This document shows positions 16,296-25,405 of a DNA stretch of 64,000 bases, piece after piece (positions within the stretch are counted from its first letter, which is position 1; each line of letters starts with the position of its first letter). This DNA comes from Desulfuromonadales bacterium (GTDB lineage: Bacteria > Desulfobacterota > Desulfuromonadia > Geobacterales > Pseudopelobacteraceae), in the NCBI GenBank assembly GCA_013377095.1, contig JACAAY010000014.1, positions 1 to 64,000 on the forward strand, in the 5' to 3' direction. The translations under genes were made by a program, and so were the position numbers. A model generated the notes under the pieces. That model was not told where the DNA came from. It did not search any database and saw only the letters and a program-made list of their open reading frames with translations.

Positions 16296-18998
16296 TCAGT
16301 ACCTGTTTCCAAGTTGATCTTCGTAGTTCAGGATGTTCGAGACCTGGATGTTGGTACCCACTCCGATACCCTGTTTGACCCTGAAAGAAACCTTTATGGA
16401 GCGTTTTTCCCCGGCCCCCAGTTCCTTGAATTTCCAGAGAATCCTGCCGTTGTCGAGGGAGCTTTTGGCCGGTTCGGATGCCACGAATTCAAGCTGTTCA
16501 GGCCAGGTGCTCCTCAAATCCACAACCCGGGCTAGGTTGGAGCCCCGGTTGGTTATTGACAGGTCAAAGGAGGCAACATCCCCGGGCTTCAGCCGCCCAT
16601 TGCCACTGGCCATGGTCATTTGAAGCACTGGCCGGGAATATATCAGGTCGGACATACCCGAAACTGACCGGGAAGCATCTCCTTCCGGGCTGAAGGTGAT
16701 CCGGACACTCCCCTCGCTGGCGTCTGCAGTGTCTCGGGATGTTTTGACCTCCATCACGATGCTGGCTTCTTCCTTTGGTTCCAGGGGGCCGATTTCGGTT
16801 ATGATCGGCTCACTGGGTTGTCTGATACCGTCCCTGTTCTGGTCATGGAATAGCAACGTATCCCCGGCACCCGAGATCTCACGGGTAATCGTGAACTTTT
16901 CACGAATATTTCCGCTGTTGGTGACTACGAACGGCGCATAAACGGTCTGGCCGGGTATGATAACGATCTTCTCAGCCAGTGAACGGACCAGGACGCCGTG
17001 GACCGGTTTGACAATGGCCGCATTGGAGACAAACGTGGCGCTGGTCTTGAGCTGTTTATCGATCAGTTCGGCGCGGCAGAGTAGTTCCTGGCCGGCCAGT
17101 GAATCATCCTTGAGCCGGAAGGAGATCGGCAATTCCCTGCTCTCACCTGTTTTGAGCTGGATTCCATCAATGACGAGGGTTGACTGCTCACCCTGTTTGA
17201 GGGTAGTGGAAGCATGATCGAGCGGTTCAAGCTGAGGCGGGAAACTGAGCCGCAGGCTAACATTCTTCGCTGCGGTGGAGCCGATGTTCAGCAGGACGAC
17301 GCGATACGTCAGTTTTTCACCCGGCAGGGGGCTGGTCTTGTCGGTCTTCACGATTGCGCGCAGGAGCGGGGCTGTGGCGGTCAGATGGATCTCGCGGGAC
17401 TGGGTCGCCTCACCCATGGTGTGCGAAACAGCCTTGATTGGATGGGTTATGCGCAGGCCGTCGATGCTTGATGGGGGAATGGTGAGTCGCACAACACCCT
17501 TGAATGTTTCACCGGGGGCCAGTACAGGTGTCCGGCTCATAGTCTGATCAGGGGTTGCGGCAGCGGCAAAGCTGCTTGCATATGCGGCGGGAAATCCGGA
17601 CTCAAGATCGAACGAGTCGTTTCCATTGCCCTGGTTGGTGATTTCAAACGGCAGCGTTATGGGTCTGGCAGGCTCATGGGCCGAGGGGACCGTCTGCAGG
17701 CTGAGTTCAAGTGCGGCAAACTGGGCCACTTCCAGTCTGAAAATCTGTTCGTTATCAAGCTGTTTGCTGCCCGTGGTTGTTGCTGCCGCCTGGGGTTGCA
17801 TGGCAATGCTGACACCCAGTTGGCGAAGCTTTGTCGCTGCAGTCGCTGCGGCTTTTGTGTTTGGATAGCTTTGAATGACCGATTTGTACTGGTCGATGGC
17901 TTTCTCACGCAGCAGAGATTTTGCCGTGCGTGCTTTTTCAACTTTTTCAGCAGCAATGCGTTCCTGCTCAGCCTTCAAAGCCGCCTGGTGTTCCCGTTCA
18001 GCTTTCGCTGCAGCTAACCGAGCTGCTTCAGCAACCCGCGCCTTTTCAGCTTTCTCGGAGGCGATCCTCTCCGACTCGGCCTTGACTGCTGCCAAACGTT
18101 GCAGTTCCACCTTTTCTGCGGCGATTCGCTCCTGCTCGGCTTTTACCTGTGCCAAGCGAGCAACTTCGGCAACCCGTGCCTGTTCGACCTTTTCAGCGGC
18201 AATGCGTTCTTGCTCGGTTTTCAGTTTCGCCAGTCGCTCCTGCTCAGCCTTGAAAGCCGCTTGACGTTCCTGTTCAGCCTTCAAGACGGCCTGATGTTCT
18301 GCTTCAGCAGTCTTGGCCTTCTCAACAGCGATCCTCGCCGTCTCGGCCTTTACTGCCGCCAAACGCAGCTGTTCCGCCTTTTCCGCGGCAATTTGCTCCT
18401 GCTCGGCTTTTACCTGTGCCATGCGAGCAGCTTCTGCACCCCGTTCCTGTTCAGCCTTTTGAGCAGCCAGTCGGGCGGATTCTGCAAGCCGTTCTTTCTC
18501 GGCTTTTTCCGCACCGATGCGCTCCTGCTCGGCTTTCAGTAGCGCTATGCGCTTTTGCTCCGCTTGGGCCTTGAGGGCTATGCTTTCCTTAGTATCTGGT
18601 TCGGATGCGGGGATTTTTTCGCCACGGTCATAACGGGCGGCCAGGGTGAGCAGTTCTTCTTCAACGGTTCCTCTGAGCGGACTGTCGGGGTACTCTTTGG
18701 AAAATTGGGACATGATGCGGGCCGCATCCTGCGGATGACCATTTTTGAAGTGCGCCCGGGCGAGCCAGAAGAGTGCCATGTCGCGCAGGGTAGTGTCGGG
18801 GTATTTTTTGAGAACCTCATCCATCTTGGCGATGGTGGTGGCGAAATCATGCTGCTGGTAGGCGTTGAAGCCGGCAATGAATATCTGCGAATCTTCCGTG
18901 TCCTGGCAGAATCCAGGGGGCACTGATAGTGATACGCACAGTGTCAGGGCAATCAGAAGCCGGACCAGGTTGGCGCGGAATAATTTTGATGATATCAC
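16296..18998 (-). CDS. Large exported coiled-coil protein with TPR and conserved-repeat (DUF11-like) domains
   Basis: From GTG 18998 the product is about 900 residues. Order: signal peptide (RLLIALTLCVSLSVPPGFC), tetratricopeptide-like region (about 35-110, FIAGFNAYQQHDFATTIAKM), a roughly 220-residue TolA-like helical stretch built from KAEQERIAAEKAE-type units, a short TPR tail, then three to four immunoglobulin-like conserved repeats (for example LPGEKLTYRVVLLNIGSTAA) to the C-terminus. The frame is open to 19238, but that would enter amtB and hides the signal peptide; AGAGG precedes the GTG. It likely spans the periplasm or sits at the cell surface. Exact function unknown. Confidence 0.72.
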   Translation of the reverse strand: MISSKLFRANLVRLLIALTLCVSLSVPPGFCQDTEDSQIFIAGFNAYQQHDFATTIAKMDEVLKKYPDTTLRDMALFWLARAHFKNGHPQDAARIMSQFSKEYPDSPLRGTVEEELLTLAARYDRGEKIPASEPDTKESIALKAQAEQKRIALLKAEQERIGAEKAEKERLAESARLAAQKAEQERGAEAARMAQVKAEQEQIAAEKAEQLRLAAVKAETARIAVEKAKTAEAEHQAVLKAEQERQAAFKAEQERLAKLKTEQERIAAEKVEQARVAEVARLAQVKAEQERIAAEKVELQRLAAVKAESERIASEKAEKARVAEAARLAAAKAEREHQAALKAEQERIAAEKVEKARTAKSLLREKAIDQYKSVIQSYPNTKAAATAATKLRQLGVSIAMQPQAAATTTGSKQLDNEQIFRLEVAQFAALELSLQTVPSAHEPARPITLPFEITNQGNGNDSFDLESGFPAAYASSFAAAATPDQTMSRTPVLAPGETFKGVVRLTIPPSSIDGLRITHPIKAVSHTMGEATQSREIHLTATAPLLRAIVKTDKTSPLPGEKLTYRVVLLNIGSTAAKNVSLRLSFPPQLEPLDHASTTLKQGEQSTLVIDGIQLKTGESRELPISFRLKDDSLAGQELLCRAELIDKQLKTSATFVSNAAIVKPVHGVLVRSLAEKIVIIPGQTVYAPFVVTNSGNIREKFTITREISGAGDTLLFHDQNRDGIRQPSEPIITEIGPLEPKEEASIVMEVKTSRDTADASEGSVRITFSPEGDASRSVSGMSDLIYSRPVLQMTMASGNGRLKPGDVASFDLSITNRGSNLARVVDLRSTWPEQLEFVASEPAKSSLDNGRILWKFKELGAGEKRSIKVSFRVKQGIGVGTNIQVSNILNYEDQLGNRY
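17935..18590. repeat. Imperfect tandem repeats inside the coiled-coil gene
   Basis: About a dozen degenerate copies of a unit encoding KAEQER(I/L)AAEKAE or KAEQERQAA variants. DNA copies share strings such as GCGTTCCTGCTCAGCC and GCTCGGCTTTTACCTGTGCC. Unit length alternates between roughly 30 and 78 nt, consistent with slippage and coding constraint, not a CRISPR. Confidence 0.75.
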
Positions 18999-19122
18999 GG
19001 TGGCGAACCTCTTCTTGGCCGGCGCGGAAAAAATGAGCGCGGAGGACGGAGAATTGTCAGGTAAAATGCCTTTTAGATAGCACCTCTCCGTGTCCTTGTC
19101 AACGAAAGAAGGGGGTGGCAGG

Positions 19123-19160
19123 GCGCCTGCGAAACCTGTCGAATTCAGGCTCGCAGGCGC
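19123..19160. terminator. Strong stem-loop after amtB, no U-tract
   Basis: GCGCCTGCGA (19123-19132) pairs perfectly with TCGCAGGCGC (19151-19160), with an inner CCTG/CAGG stem. It begins 10 nt after the amtB stop. The lack of a T-run on the leftward strand makes it a terminator-like or mRNA-stabilising hairpin. Confidence 0.55.
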
Positions 19161-19170
19161 TTTGTGGCGG

Positions 19171-20391
19171 TTAGCGGATATGGTCTTCGGGGTAAGCGCC
19201 GATGGAGTGGATGGAAAGGTCGGCTCCGGCGAATTCATCCTGCTCGCTCAGCCTGATGCCGACTGTTTTGGCAAGCAGTCCATACACCAGGAAACCGCTG
19301 ACCAAGGCAAAGATGATGGCCGAAATGCTGCCAGCCAGCTGCGAAACAAACGAAACCCCCCCCATGCCACCCAGCGCCTTCTGGCCAAAGATGCCGGCAG
19401 CAATTCCGCCCCATGAACCGATCACGCCGTGCAGCGGCCAGACGCCGAGCACATCGTCGATCCGCAGTACTTCCTGCTCCAGATGGAAGCCATAGACAAA
19501 GATCAGCGAGGCAATTGCTCCCACGACCACTGCTGCCAGGGGGTGCATGATGTCACTGCCGGCGCAGACGGCGATCAGTCCGGCCAGGGCGCCGTTGTGG
19601 ATGAAGCCGGGGTCATTTTTGCTGGCCAGCAGAGCAGCCAGCACTCCTCCAACCATGGCCATCAGCGAATTGACCGCCACCAGGCCGGATATCTTATCAA
19701 TGTTTCCGGCGCTCATGACGTTGAACCCGAACCAGCCCACTGCCAGAATCCAGGATCCCAGAGCCAGGAAGGGAATGTTGCTGATGGGGATGGGGTGGGA
19801 TTTTCCGTGGATGTAGCGCCCCATGCGGGGGCCAAGAATCAGAACCGCCGGTAATGCAAGCCAGCCGCCGATGGAGTGAACCACGACTGAACCGGCATAG
19901 TCGTGGAATTCCGCGCCCCCCAGGGATTTAAAAAAACCTTGCAGCAGTGCGGCGTTTTGACCCCAGATCAACGACTCGAACAGTGGATAGCTGAGTCCGG
20001 CAAAAACCGCTCCTGCCACGACCTGCGGCCAGAACTTGGCGCGCTCTGCAATGCCACCGGAGATGATGGCCGGAATACAGGCGGCAAAGCAGAGCAGGAA
20101 GAAGTAGTGCACCAGGTCATAACCCTGGTTTTTACCGAGCAGCTCTTCCGCCGGTTTCAGAAATGATATGCCGTAGGATATGGGAAACCCGATCAAAAAA
20201 TAGACGATGGTCGAAACAGACCAGTCGGTGAGAATTTTTACAAAGGCGTTGACCTGATTCTTTTTGCGCACGGATCCCACCTCGAGAAAGGCAAAACCGG
20301 CGTGCATGGCAAAAACCATCGCTGCCCCCAACATCAAAAACAGAACATCAGCACTACTCTTCAGGCCAGTCACCGTTGACATGGTCTCCAT
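19171..20391 (-). CDS. amtB: Ammonium transporter (Amt family)
   Basis: Inner-membrane ammonium channel of 406 residues with about 11 helices. Family hallmarks: DYAGSVVVHSIGGWLALPA containing the first pore His, GWFGFNVMSAGN, and WPLHGVIGSWGGIAAG containing the second pore His. ATG 20391 is chosen because it yields the family N-terminus; the frame extends to 20439, and an internal ATG at 20382 with GGAG is also possible. No glnK/glnB gene is adjacent, which is atypical for amtB. Downstream is a strong stem-loop. Confidence 0.95.
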   Translation of the reverse strand: METMSTVTGLKSSADVLFLMLGAAMVFAMHAGFAFLEVGSVRKKNQVNAFVKILTDWSVSTIVYFLIGFPISYGISFLKPAEELLGKNQGYDLVHYFFLLCFAACIPAIISGGIAERAKFWPQVVAGAVFAGLSYPLFESLIWGQNAALLQGFFKSLGGAEFHDYAGSVVVHSIGGWLALPAVLILGPRMGRYIHGKSHPIPISNIPFLALGSWILAVGWFGFNVMSAGNIDKISGLVAVNSLMAMVGGVLAALLASKNDPGFIHNGALAGLIAVCAGSDIMHPLAAVVVGAIASLIFVYGFHLEQEVLRIDDVLGVWPLHGVIGSWGGIAAGIFGQKALGGMGGVSFVSQLAGSISAIIFALVSGFLVYGLLAKTVGIRLSEQDEFAGADLSIHSIGAYPEDHIR

Positions 20392-20693
20392 ACTCACTAC
20401 CCCCGTTGGTATCCGTGAAATATGCCCTCCTTTGGGCAATCCCGTCTTGTAAGCAAAATTCAGGCCAGGATCAAATTGTGTTCAACTGGCTAATATTGTT
20501 GCAAAATGTTGTGCTAAAGTCTTTGTGCGCTGCCTCGATTTTGGGCTTGGTGCCTGTTTGTTGGGCAGTGGCGTGGTGAAAAAAGTTACAAAGCGTCAGA
20601 ATGTGGCATACGCAATTGCTTTTCAGTGGTGCGCATGGTGCGGACAGGTTGTGATGATGGATTGGCTTTTCATTCGGTTCGCAACCGGCTAGT
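20392..20693. other. 302-bp divergent intergenic region between amtB and uvrC
   Basis: It is AT-richer than its surroundings and must hold both promoters. Two sigma54-like near misses are present (rightward 20602-20617, leftward 20516-20501), each with one extra base between the -24 and -12 elements, so I do not call them. No RNA gene or ORF is seen. Confidence 0.5.
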
Positions 20694-22541
20694 ATGCTTG
20701 ACATGAGCCTGGAAGATAAAATACGTCAGCTGCCTGCTGTACCGGGTGTGTACCTGATGCGCGACGACAAGGGCGAGATCATCTACGTGGGTAAGGCCCG
20801 CAGTCTCCGTCAACGCGTGCGCTCCTACTTTGGCGCATCCGCAGATTCCCGCTATCAGGTCAAGTTTCTGATGGCCAAGGTCGTTGATATCGATATCGTG
20901 CTGACCGACACGGAAAAAGAAGCCCTGCTCCTCGAAAATACGCTCATCAAACAGCACCGCCCGCGCTACAATCTGGAGTTGAAGGATGACAAGACCTATT
21001 TCTCCCTGCGTCTTGACCCGGCCGAGCAGTTTCCCCGTTTTGGCCTGGTGCGCAAAATTCCCCGGGACGGCGCTCGCTACTTCGGTCCCTATGCCTCGGC
21101 TTCTGCTGCCCGTGATGTACTGCGCCAGCTTCAGCGCATGTTTCCCCTGCGCCATTATCCGTTGGCCCGCTGCAAGGCCCGCAAACGCCCCTGTCTCTAT
21201 CACCAGATCGGCCAGTGCAGCGCACCCTGCTGTGGTCTGATCTCGCCTGCCGATTACACAACACTGGTGGAAGGGGCCATGCTGTTTCTGGAGGGGAAAA
21301 ACCAGCAGCTGGTGGCGGAGTTCAAGCGCCGTATGCTGGAAGCGTCCGATCAGTTGCTCTTCGAGGAGGCGGCCCGCTGGCGCAACCTGCTGCGCTCGAT
21401 TCAGATCACCGTGGAAAAACAGAAGATGGTCACCCGTGGCGGGGACAGTGATGTGCTCGGTTTCTATCGTGATGGTGACCGGCTCGAACTGGCGCTGTTT
21501 TTTGTCCGTGGCGGCGTGCTGACCGGCAGTCGCCAGTTCAGCCTGCACTGGGAACTGGATGACGCCGAAGGTATCTCCTCATTTCTGCGACAATATTACG
21601 CGGAAGGAATCTTTGTCCCGGATGAGATTCATCTTCCGTTGGAGATCGAGGACCGTTCGCCCTTGGCCGAGTTGTTGTCTGAGGCCAAGGGGCGCAAGGT
21701 CGCCATAACTCGCCCCCTGCGGGGCACCAAGCGTGAACTGGTGGAATTGGCCATCAAGAATGCGGCCGCTGCCTTGCGGGAGCGCGATGAGAAACAGGCC
21801 TTGTCCGAGGTGGTGCTTGAGCAACTGCAGCAACGACTTCACCTGACACGCCTGCCGAAACGCATCGAATGCTACGATATCTCCACCATTCAGGGGCGCT
21901 TTTCCGTGGGAAGCGGTGTCGTGTTCAGCCAGGGACGTCCGGACAAGAAGCTGTTTCGGCGCTACCGCATCCGCCAGGTTGAGGGGCAGAACGATTTCGC
22001 TATGCTGGCCGAGGTTTTCTCACGTAGGTTTCGCGCCGAAAGGGTGGAGAGGGACGGACTGCCTGACCTGGTCGTGGTGGACGGCGGCATCGGCCAGCTG
22101 AATGCGGCTCTGGAGATTGTCACTGAATTGGGGCTGCAAGGGATGTTTGACCTGGTTTCACTGGCCAAGAGCCGGATGGAGCGGGATGCCACGGCGGAAA
22201 AGCTGCAGAAGAGCGACGAGCGGGTTTTCCTGCCGGGACGGCGGAATCCGGTCGTGCTGCGGCAGAACTCGGCGCCGCTGCTGTTGCTGGCTGCCATCCG
22301 CGACGAGGCGCATCGCTTTGCCATCCAGTATCATCGCCAGCTGAGGGGCACGGAGGGCATCGCCTCGGGGGTTGAGCGGATTCCCGGTATCGGACCCAAA
22401 CGGAGAACCGCCCTGCTCAAACAGTTCGGCAGTCTGCAGGCGCTGAAAGCGTGCAGTCTGGATGAGATAGCAGCGGTGTCGGGGATGACCCGCGCGGCGG
22501 CGGAAGCCGTCTTCATGAGTTTGCATGGGGTTGAGGAATGA
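20694..22541 (+). CDS. uvrC: UvrABC excinuclease subunit C
   Basis: Nucleotide excision repair nuclease of 615 residues, making both incisions with UvrB. The N-terminal GIY-YIG domain is present (PGVYLMRDDKGEIIYVGKA), followed by the Cys-rich RCKARKRPCLYHQIGQCSAPC segment, a UVR helix (about 200-235), an RNase H-like domain (ECYDISTIQG, VVDGGIGQLNAAL), and C-terminal helix-hairpin-helix (IPGIGPKRRTALLKQFGS). ATG 20694 or 20703 could be the start; neither has a good ribosome binding site. Confidence 0.97.
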   Translation: MLDMSLEDKIRQLPAVPGVYLMRDDKGEIIYVGKARSLRQRVRSYFGASADSRYQVKFLMAKVVDIDIVLTDTEKEALLLENTLIKQHRPRYNLELKDDKTYFSLRLDPAEQFPRFGLVRKIPRDGARYFGPYASASAARDVLRQLQRMFPLRHYPLARCKARKRPCLYHQIGQCSAPCCGLISPADYTTLVEGAMLFLEGKNQQLVAEFKRRMLEASDQLLFEEAARWRNLLRSIQITVEKQKMVTRGGDSDVLGFYRDGDRLELALFFVRGGVLTGSRQFSLHWELDDAEGISSFLRQYYAEGIFVPDEIHLPLEIEDRSPLAELLSEAKGRKVAITRPLRGTKRELVELAIKNAAAALRERDEKQALSEVVLEQLQQRLHLTRLPKRIECYDISTIQGRFSVGSGVVFSQGRPDKKLFRRYRIRQVEGQNDFAMLAEVFSRRFRAERVERDGLPDLVVVDGGIGQLNAALEIVTELGLQGMFDLVSLAKSRMERDATAEKLQKSDERVFLPGRRNPVVLRQNSAPLLLLAAIRDEAHRFAIQYHRQLRGTEGIASGVERIPGIGPKRRTALLKQFGSLQALKACSLDEIAAVSGMTRAAAEAVFMSLHGVEE

Positions 22542-22561
22542 ACGGTTGCGCTTTTTGAGCA

Positions 22562-22609
22562 GTACAGAGCTGCCGGGTTTCTAAAGCCCGGCAGCTCTGT
22601 ACGCTTTTT
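22562..22609 (+). terminator. Intrinsic terminator of uvrC
   Basis: A perfect 16-bp stem, GTACAGAGCTGCCGGG (22562-22577) with CCCGGCAGCTCTGTAC (22587-22602), a 9-nt loop, and a T-run at 22605-22609. Confidence 0.92.
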
Positions 22610-22664
22610 GGGGAATGCTGCCCTGTGGTATGAATAGTCCAGAACAGAGAGTTCTCTTCAATGC

Positions 22665-23771
22665 CTACTTCCTGAACTGTGTCTCCGGTTTGACGCCTTC
22701 ATTTAGGATAATCGCTTCGACCCTTCTGTTCTGCTGTTTACCTGCAGCAGTAGCATTGCTTGCCAAGGGGAATTTTTTGCCATACCCGATAGTGACAATT
22801 CGTTCAGTGGCAATGCCGCGTTGTACCAGTGCGCTTTTCACCGAGTCAGCGCGCTGCTCGGAAAGCCCCTGATTGTATTCATCACTACCGACGCTGTCGG
22901 TATGACCTTCCACCAGCAGATTCCGGTTCTGATTCTTTTGCAGAAATTCTGCCAGCTTGTCCATACTGCGCTGGGCACTGGTATTCAGGTTGGATTTGCC
23001 CGTGGCGAACAGTACATCTCCGATGGTCAGGACGATCCCGCGGTCGGTCAATTGACCCTGCAGCTCCGACAGTTCCTTCAGTAACTGGGCCAGCTCAGCC
23101 TTTGCTTTTTCTGCGTCTTTTGCATGTGCATCTGCCAAAGCCCTGGCATCCTCAGCCTCTTTTGCTTTTGCTTCAGCCTGCGCCTTGGCCAGTGCTGCCT
23201 CTTTGGCCTGGATATCGGCAAGGATTTTCGCCCGCTCAGCCTCGCTCGTCGCCAGGCTCAGCTTCTGCTTTGCCTGCTCCAGTGCGGAAGCCTTTTCATC
23301 CAAATCCTGCTTGAGCAGCTTCTGCTCCAGCTGGCTTTTCAGCAACTGAGCCTCTGCCTTTTCCTTGCCCAGACTGACGAGCTCGTTGCGTGTAACCACC
23401 CCTTCCGCCAGGGCCTCGGTGGCCTGAGATTTACGTTCTGCCATGTAGGCCAGTCGGGCTATGTCATCAAAATAGAGCTTCCGTACCGTGGGATCATTCG
23501 CTTTGGAATCTCCGGGACTGGGTGAATAGACCTTTTCTCTGATCTGATCCGCCTCTTGCAAGGTTTTTTCTGCTTCAAGAAGGGATTTCATGGAGTACGA
23601 TTCAACAATCGGATTTGCTTTTGCCTGGGCATAGGCAGTACGTGCCTGCTCCAGGCGATCCTTGGCAAGTTGTTCGCTGGGATCTATCTCTCCGCAGCCT
23701 GTCAGGGCGACTACGATGGAAAATGCAAGGCCGGCAGCTATCAACTGACGTAAATAACAACTGAAATTCAT
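22665..23771 (-). CDS. OmpA-family lipoprotein with DUF4398-like N-terminus and coiled coil
   Basis: A 368-residue predicted lipoprotein (signal FSIVVALTGC, lipidated Cys). Residues 35-120 form a DUF4398-like helical domain, about 120-245 a Lys/Ala/Glu-rich coiled coil, and about 250-360 an OmpA/MotB peptidoglycan-binding domain (VLFATGKSNLNTSAQ, VEGHTDSVGSDEYNQGLSEQRA). It likely tethers the outer membrane to peptidoglycan. AAAGGAGG precedes ATG 23771. It lies 30 nt downstream of the DUF4398 lipoprotein gene, with which it shares domain type and probably a promoter. Confidence 0.88.
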   Translation of the reverse strand: MNFSCYLRQLIAAGLAFSIVVALTGCGEIDPSEQLAKDRLEQARTAYAQAKANPIVESYSMKSLLEAEKTLQEADQIREKVYSPSPGDSKANDPTVRKLYFDDIARLAYMAERKSQATEALAEGVVTRNELVSLGKEKAEAQLLKSQLEQKLLKQDLDEKASALEQAKQKLSLATSEAERAKILADIQAKEAALAKAQAEAKAKEAEDARALADAHAKDAEKAKAELAQLLKELSELQGQLTDRGIVLTIGDVLFATGKSNLNTSAQRSMDKLAEFLQKNQNRNLLVEGHTDSVGSDEYNQGLSEQRADSVKSALVQRGIATERIVTIGYGKKFPLASNATAAGKQQNRRVEAIILNEGVKPETQFRK

Positions 23772-23801
23772 TTCAACGCCTCCTTTAGAATGGGTAGGTG
23801 A

Positions 23802-24188
23802 CTATTTCGCGACAGGAATCTTCTTTATTTCGTCACGCAGAGTCTGGATGGACATGCGCAGGTCCTGTGCGTCTTTCTTGGCCTTTTCAGTAGGGGCCTT
23901 GACCCGAGCGTAGTCGGCATCCGCCATGGCTTCATCGACAAGCCTGGCAGCGAAAACCATGTCACCGGCCGCAACAGCCGATTTGGCAGATTCCAGCTTA
24001 GCCTCCGCAGACTTGAGAGGTGTCGGGGCATAGACGTCGGCGCCAACTACCCTGGCGGAATTGATATTCTCTTCCAGTTTGGGGAAACGGGAGCTGACCG
24101 TATCCTGAGTCGCACACCCCGCTGCCATGCATACGCCCATGGCAGCCAGCCCTGTTGCGATATACTGCGGAACTCTGTTGCTCTTCAT
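23802..24188 (-). CDS. DUF4398 lipoprotein
   Basis: A 128-residue lipoprotein (hydrophobic signal ending in MAAGC). The remainder is a helical DUF4398-type domain: SAEAKLESAKSAVAAGDMVFAARLVDEAMADADYA-like helices, written here as key blocks AEAKLESAK and AARLVDEAMADA. AGGAGG lies upstream of ATG 24188. It is the promoter-proximal gene of a two-gene unit with the OmpA-like lipoprotein. Function unknown; an envelope role is inferred. Confidence 0.82.
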   Translation of the reverse strand: MKSNRVPQYIATGLAAMGVCMAAGCATQDTVSSRFPKLEENINSARVVGADVYAPTPLKSAEAKLESAKSAVAAGDMVFAARLVDEAMADADYARVKAPTEKAKKDAQDLRMSIQTLRDEIKKIPVAK

Positions 24189-24282
24189 GCATTAATCCTC
24201 CTGGTCATTGGAAAAGCGAAGCGTGATCAGTGATTCAGTCATCCGGAACAGATGAGAGAACCCTGAACCCACGTAATTTTGA

Positions 24283-24310
24283 ATTATCCATTACTTGAAC
24301 CCAATGTCAA
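24283..24310 (-). promoter_or_regulatory. Candidate sigma70 promoter of the DUF4398/OmpA operon
   Basis: On the complementary strand, TTGACA (24310-24305), a 16-nt spacer and GATAAT (24288-24283) lie about 95 nt before the DUF4398 start. Confidence 0.55.
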
Positions 24311-24401
24311 TGTTTGTTAACGAATACGTCAAAATGCCTTCCTGATACTAATTCTATTCCCGGCATATGAATTGCTTGGTCTCAGCACCAGGAGCCGGGC
24401 C

Positions 24402-24950
24402 ATGATGTTGAAGTCCGCCATTCCGTCCGGTTTTGTCGGCAGAGGATTCCACTATACCACCTCAATTACCTATCCCTTCGAGCACGAACCCTTCCTGAGA
24501 TCCCGCTACGGCAAAGGCTCGTTTAGTGTCTGGTATGGGGCGCTCTCGTTGGATACCACCATCTGTGAAACGGCCTTCCATATGCTGAAGGAGGAAGCCG
24601 GCATAGAGAATAACCGGGGGCCGGTTGTCAGGGAGCGGGCGGTCTATCTGGTGTGTTGCCGGGCGCTGCTGATCGATCTGACCGGCAAGGCAAGGGCGTT
24701 CCCCGGACTGCTGGCCGATGATTACGGACTTACCCATCAGATCGGCGAACGTCTTCACCGGGAAGGGCATCCGGGCTTGCTGGCCCCCTCCGCCCGGCAT
24801 GCCGGGGGAAACACCATGGTTGCGTTCACGCCGAGCATTTTGAGCGACCCGCGATCTTTCTGCTACCTCACCTATTCCTGTGATCCGATAAGGCGGACGG
24901 TGACAATAGAGCGGCAGCCGGGCGAAATTTTGACTGTGTTGGAGTTTTAG
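24402..24950 (+). CDS. RES-domain protein (NAD-degrading toxin family)
   Basis: A 182-residue RES-domain protein. Typical blocks are RSRYGKGSFSVWYGALSLDT with the active-site Arg/Tyr region, then TICETAFH, and PSARHAGGNTMVAF near the C-terminus. Characterised RES toxins deplete cellular NAD+. The N-terminal region before the domain is short. I choose ATG 24402 behind AGGAG; TTG 24372 is alternative. The usual upstream Xre/DUF2384 antitoxin is absent: the 213 bp before it hold no fitting ORF. It may be orphan, decayed, or regulated by another locus. Confidence 0.78.
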   Translation: MMLKSAIPSGFVGRGFHYTTSITYPFEHEPFLRSRYGKGSFSVWYGALSLDTTICETAFHMLKEEAGIENNRGPVVRERAVYLVCCRALLIDLTGKARAFPGLLADDYGLTHQIGERLHREGHPGLLAPSARHAGGNTMVAFTPSILSDPRSFCYLTYSCDPIRRTVTIERQPGEILTVLEF

Positions 24951-25132
24951 TGCGTTACAAGTTGTTTTCTGCGTTTTTCGGCAGAAAATGACTTGGCGCA
25001 CGAAACCTGTTTATCAGGGGTAGGTCTTACCGGAGGGGATGAGAGCGTCCCGGTAAAGATAAAGAGGATCATGGTCTTCTGAGCAAATTCATGAGTATCC
25101 AGCGAAACTGGGATACATGGAGGGGATGGATA

Positions 25133-25405
25133 TTAGCGACGGTAAATTTCTCTGCGATGGCCGATTCTGACGATGAGGATAGTGATAACCTCATCCCTGA
25201 TGGAACATATGATCCGATAGTCGCCCATCCTGTGCTTCCAAAATTGGCCAAGCTCCTTGCCGGTTAACGGCTGTCCGAGGGAGCGAGGATCATCCAGAGT
25301 AGCGATCCTTTCCCGTAGTACCTTGATAATCCGACGTTGAACTACAGGGTCAAGCTGACCGAGTTCGTCCATGGCCTCGGGCTTGAATTCAATTCGCCAG
25401 GCCAA
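25133..25405 (-). CDS. relE: RelE/ParE superfamily toxin
   Basis: A 90-residue RelE-like toxin: N-terminal WRIEFKPEAMDELGQLD, central RSLGQPLTGKELGQFWKHRMGDY and C-terminal YRIICSIRDE then HRREIYR. RelE proteins cleave mRNA on the ribosome; ParE proteins poison gyrase. The RMGDYRII pattern and basic tail favour the RelE type. Its start lies inside the antitoxin gene (17-bp overlap), the classic type II arrangement. Confidence 0.9.
   Translation of the reverse strand: MAWRIEFKPEAMDELGQLDPVVQRRIIKVLRERIATLDDPRSLGQPLTGKELGQFWKHRMGDYRIICSIRDEVITILIVRIGHRREIYRR

Noticed and set aside
17935-18590. Repeats suggestive of a CRISPR array
   Set aside because: Units are in frame, vary in length and encode a continuous coiled coil; no constant repeat with unique spacers.
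20501-20617. Sigma54-like motifs around amtB and uvrC
   Set aside because: TAGCAC/TTGC and TGGCAT/TTGC pairs each have one base too many between elements; spacing is strict for sigma54.
24951-25020. TTTTCTGC/GCAGAAAA hairpin after the RES gene
   Set aside because: The stem is short and has no T-run on either side, so terminator function is not supported.
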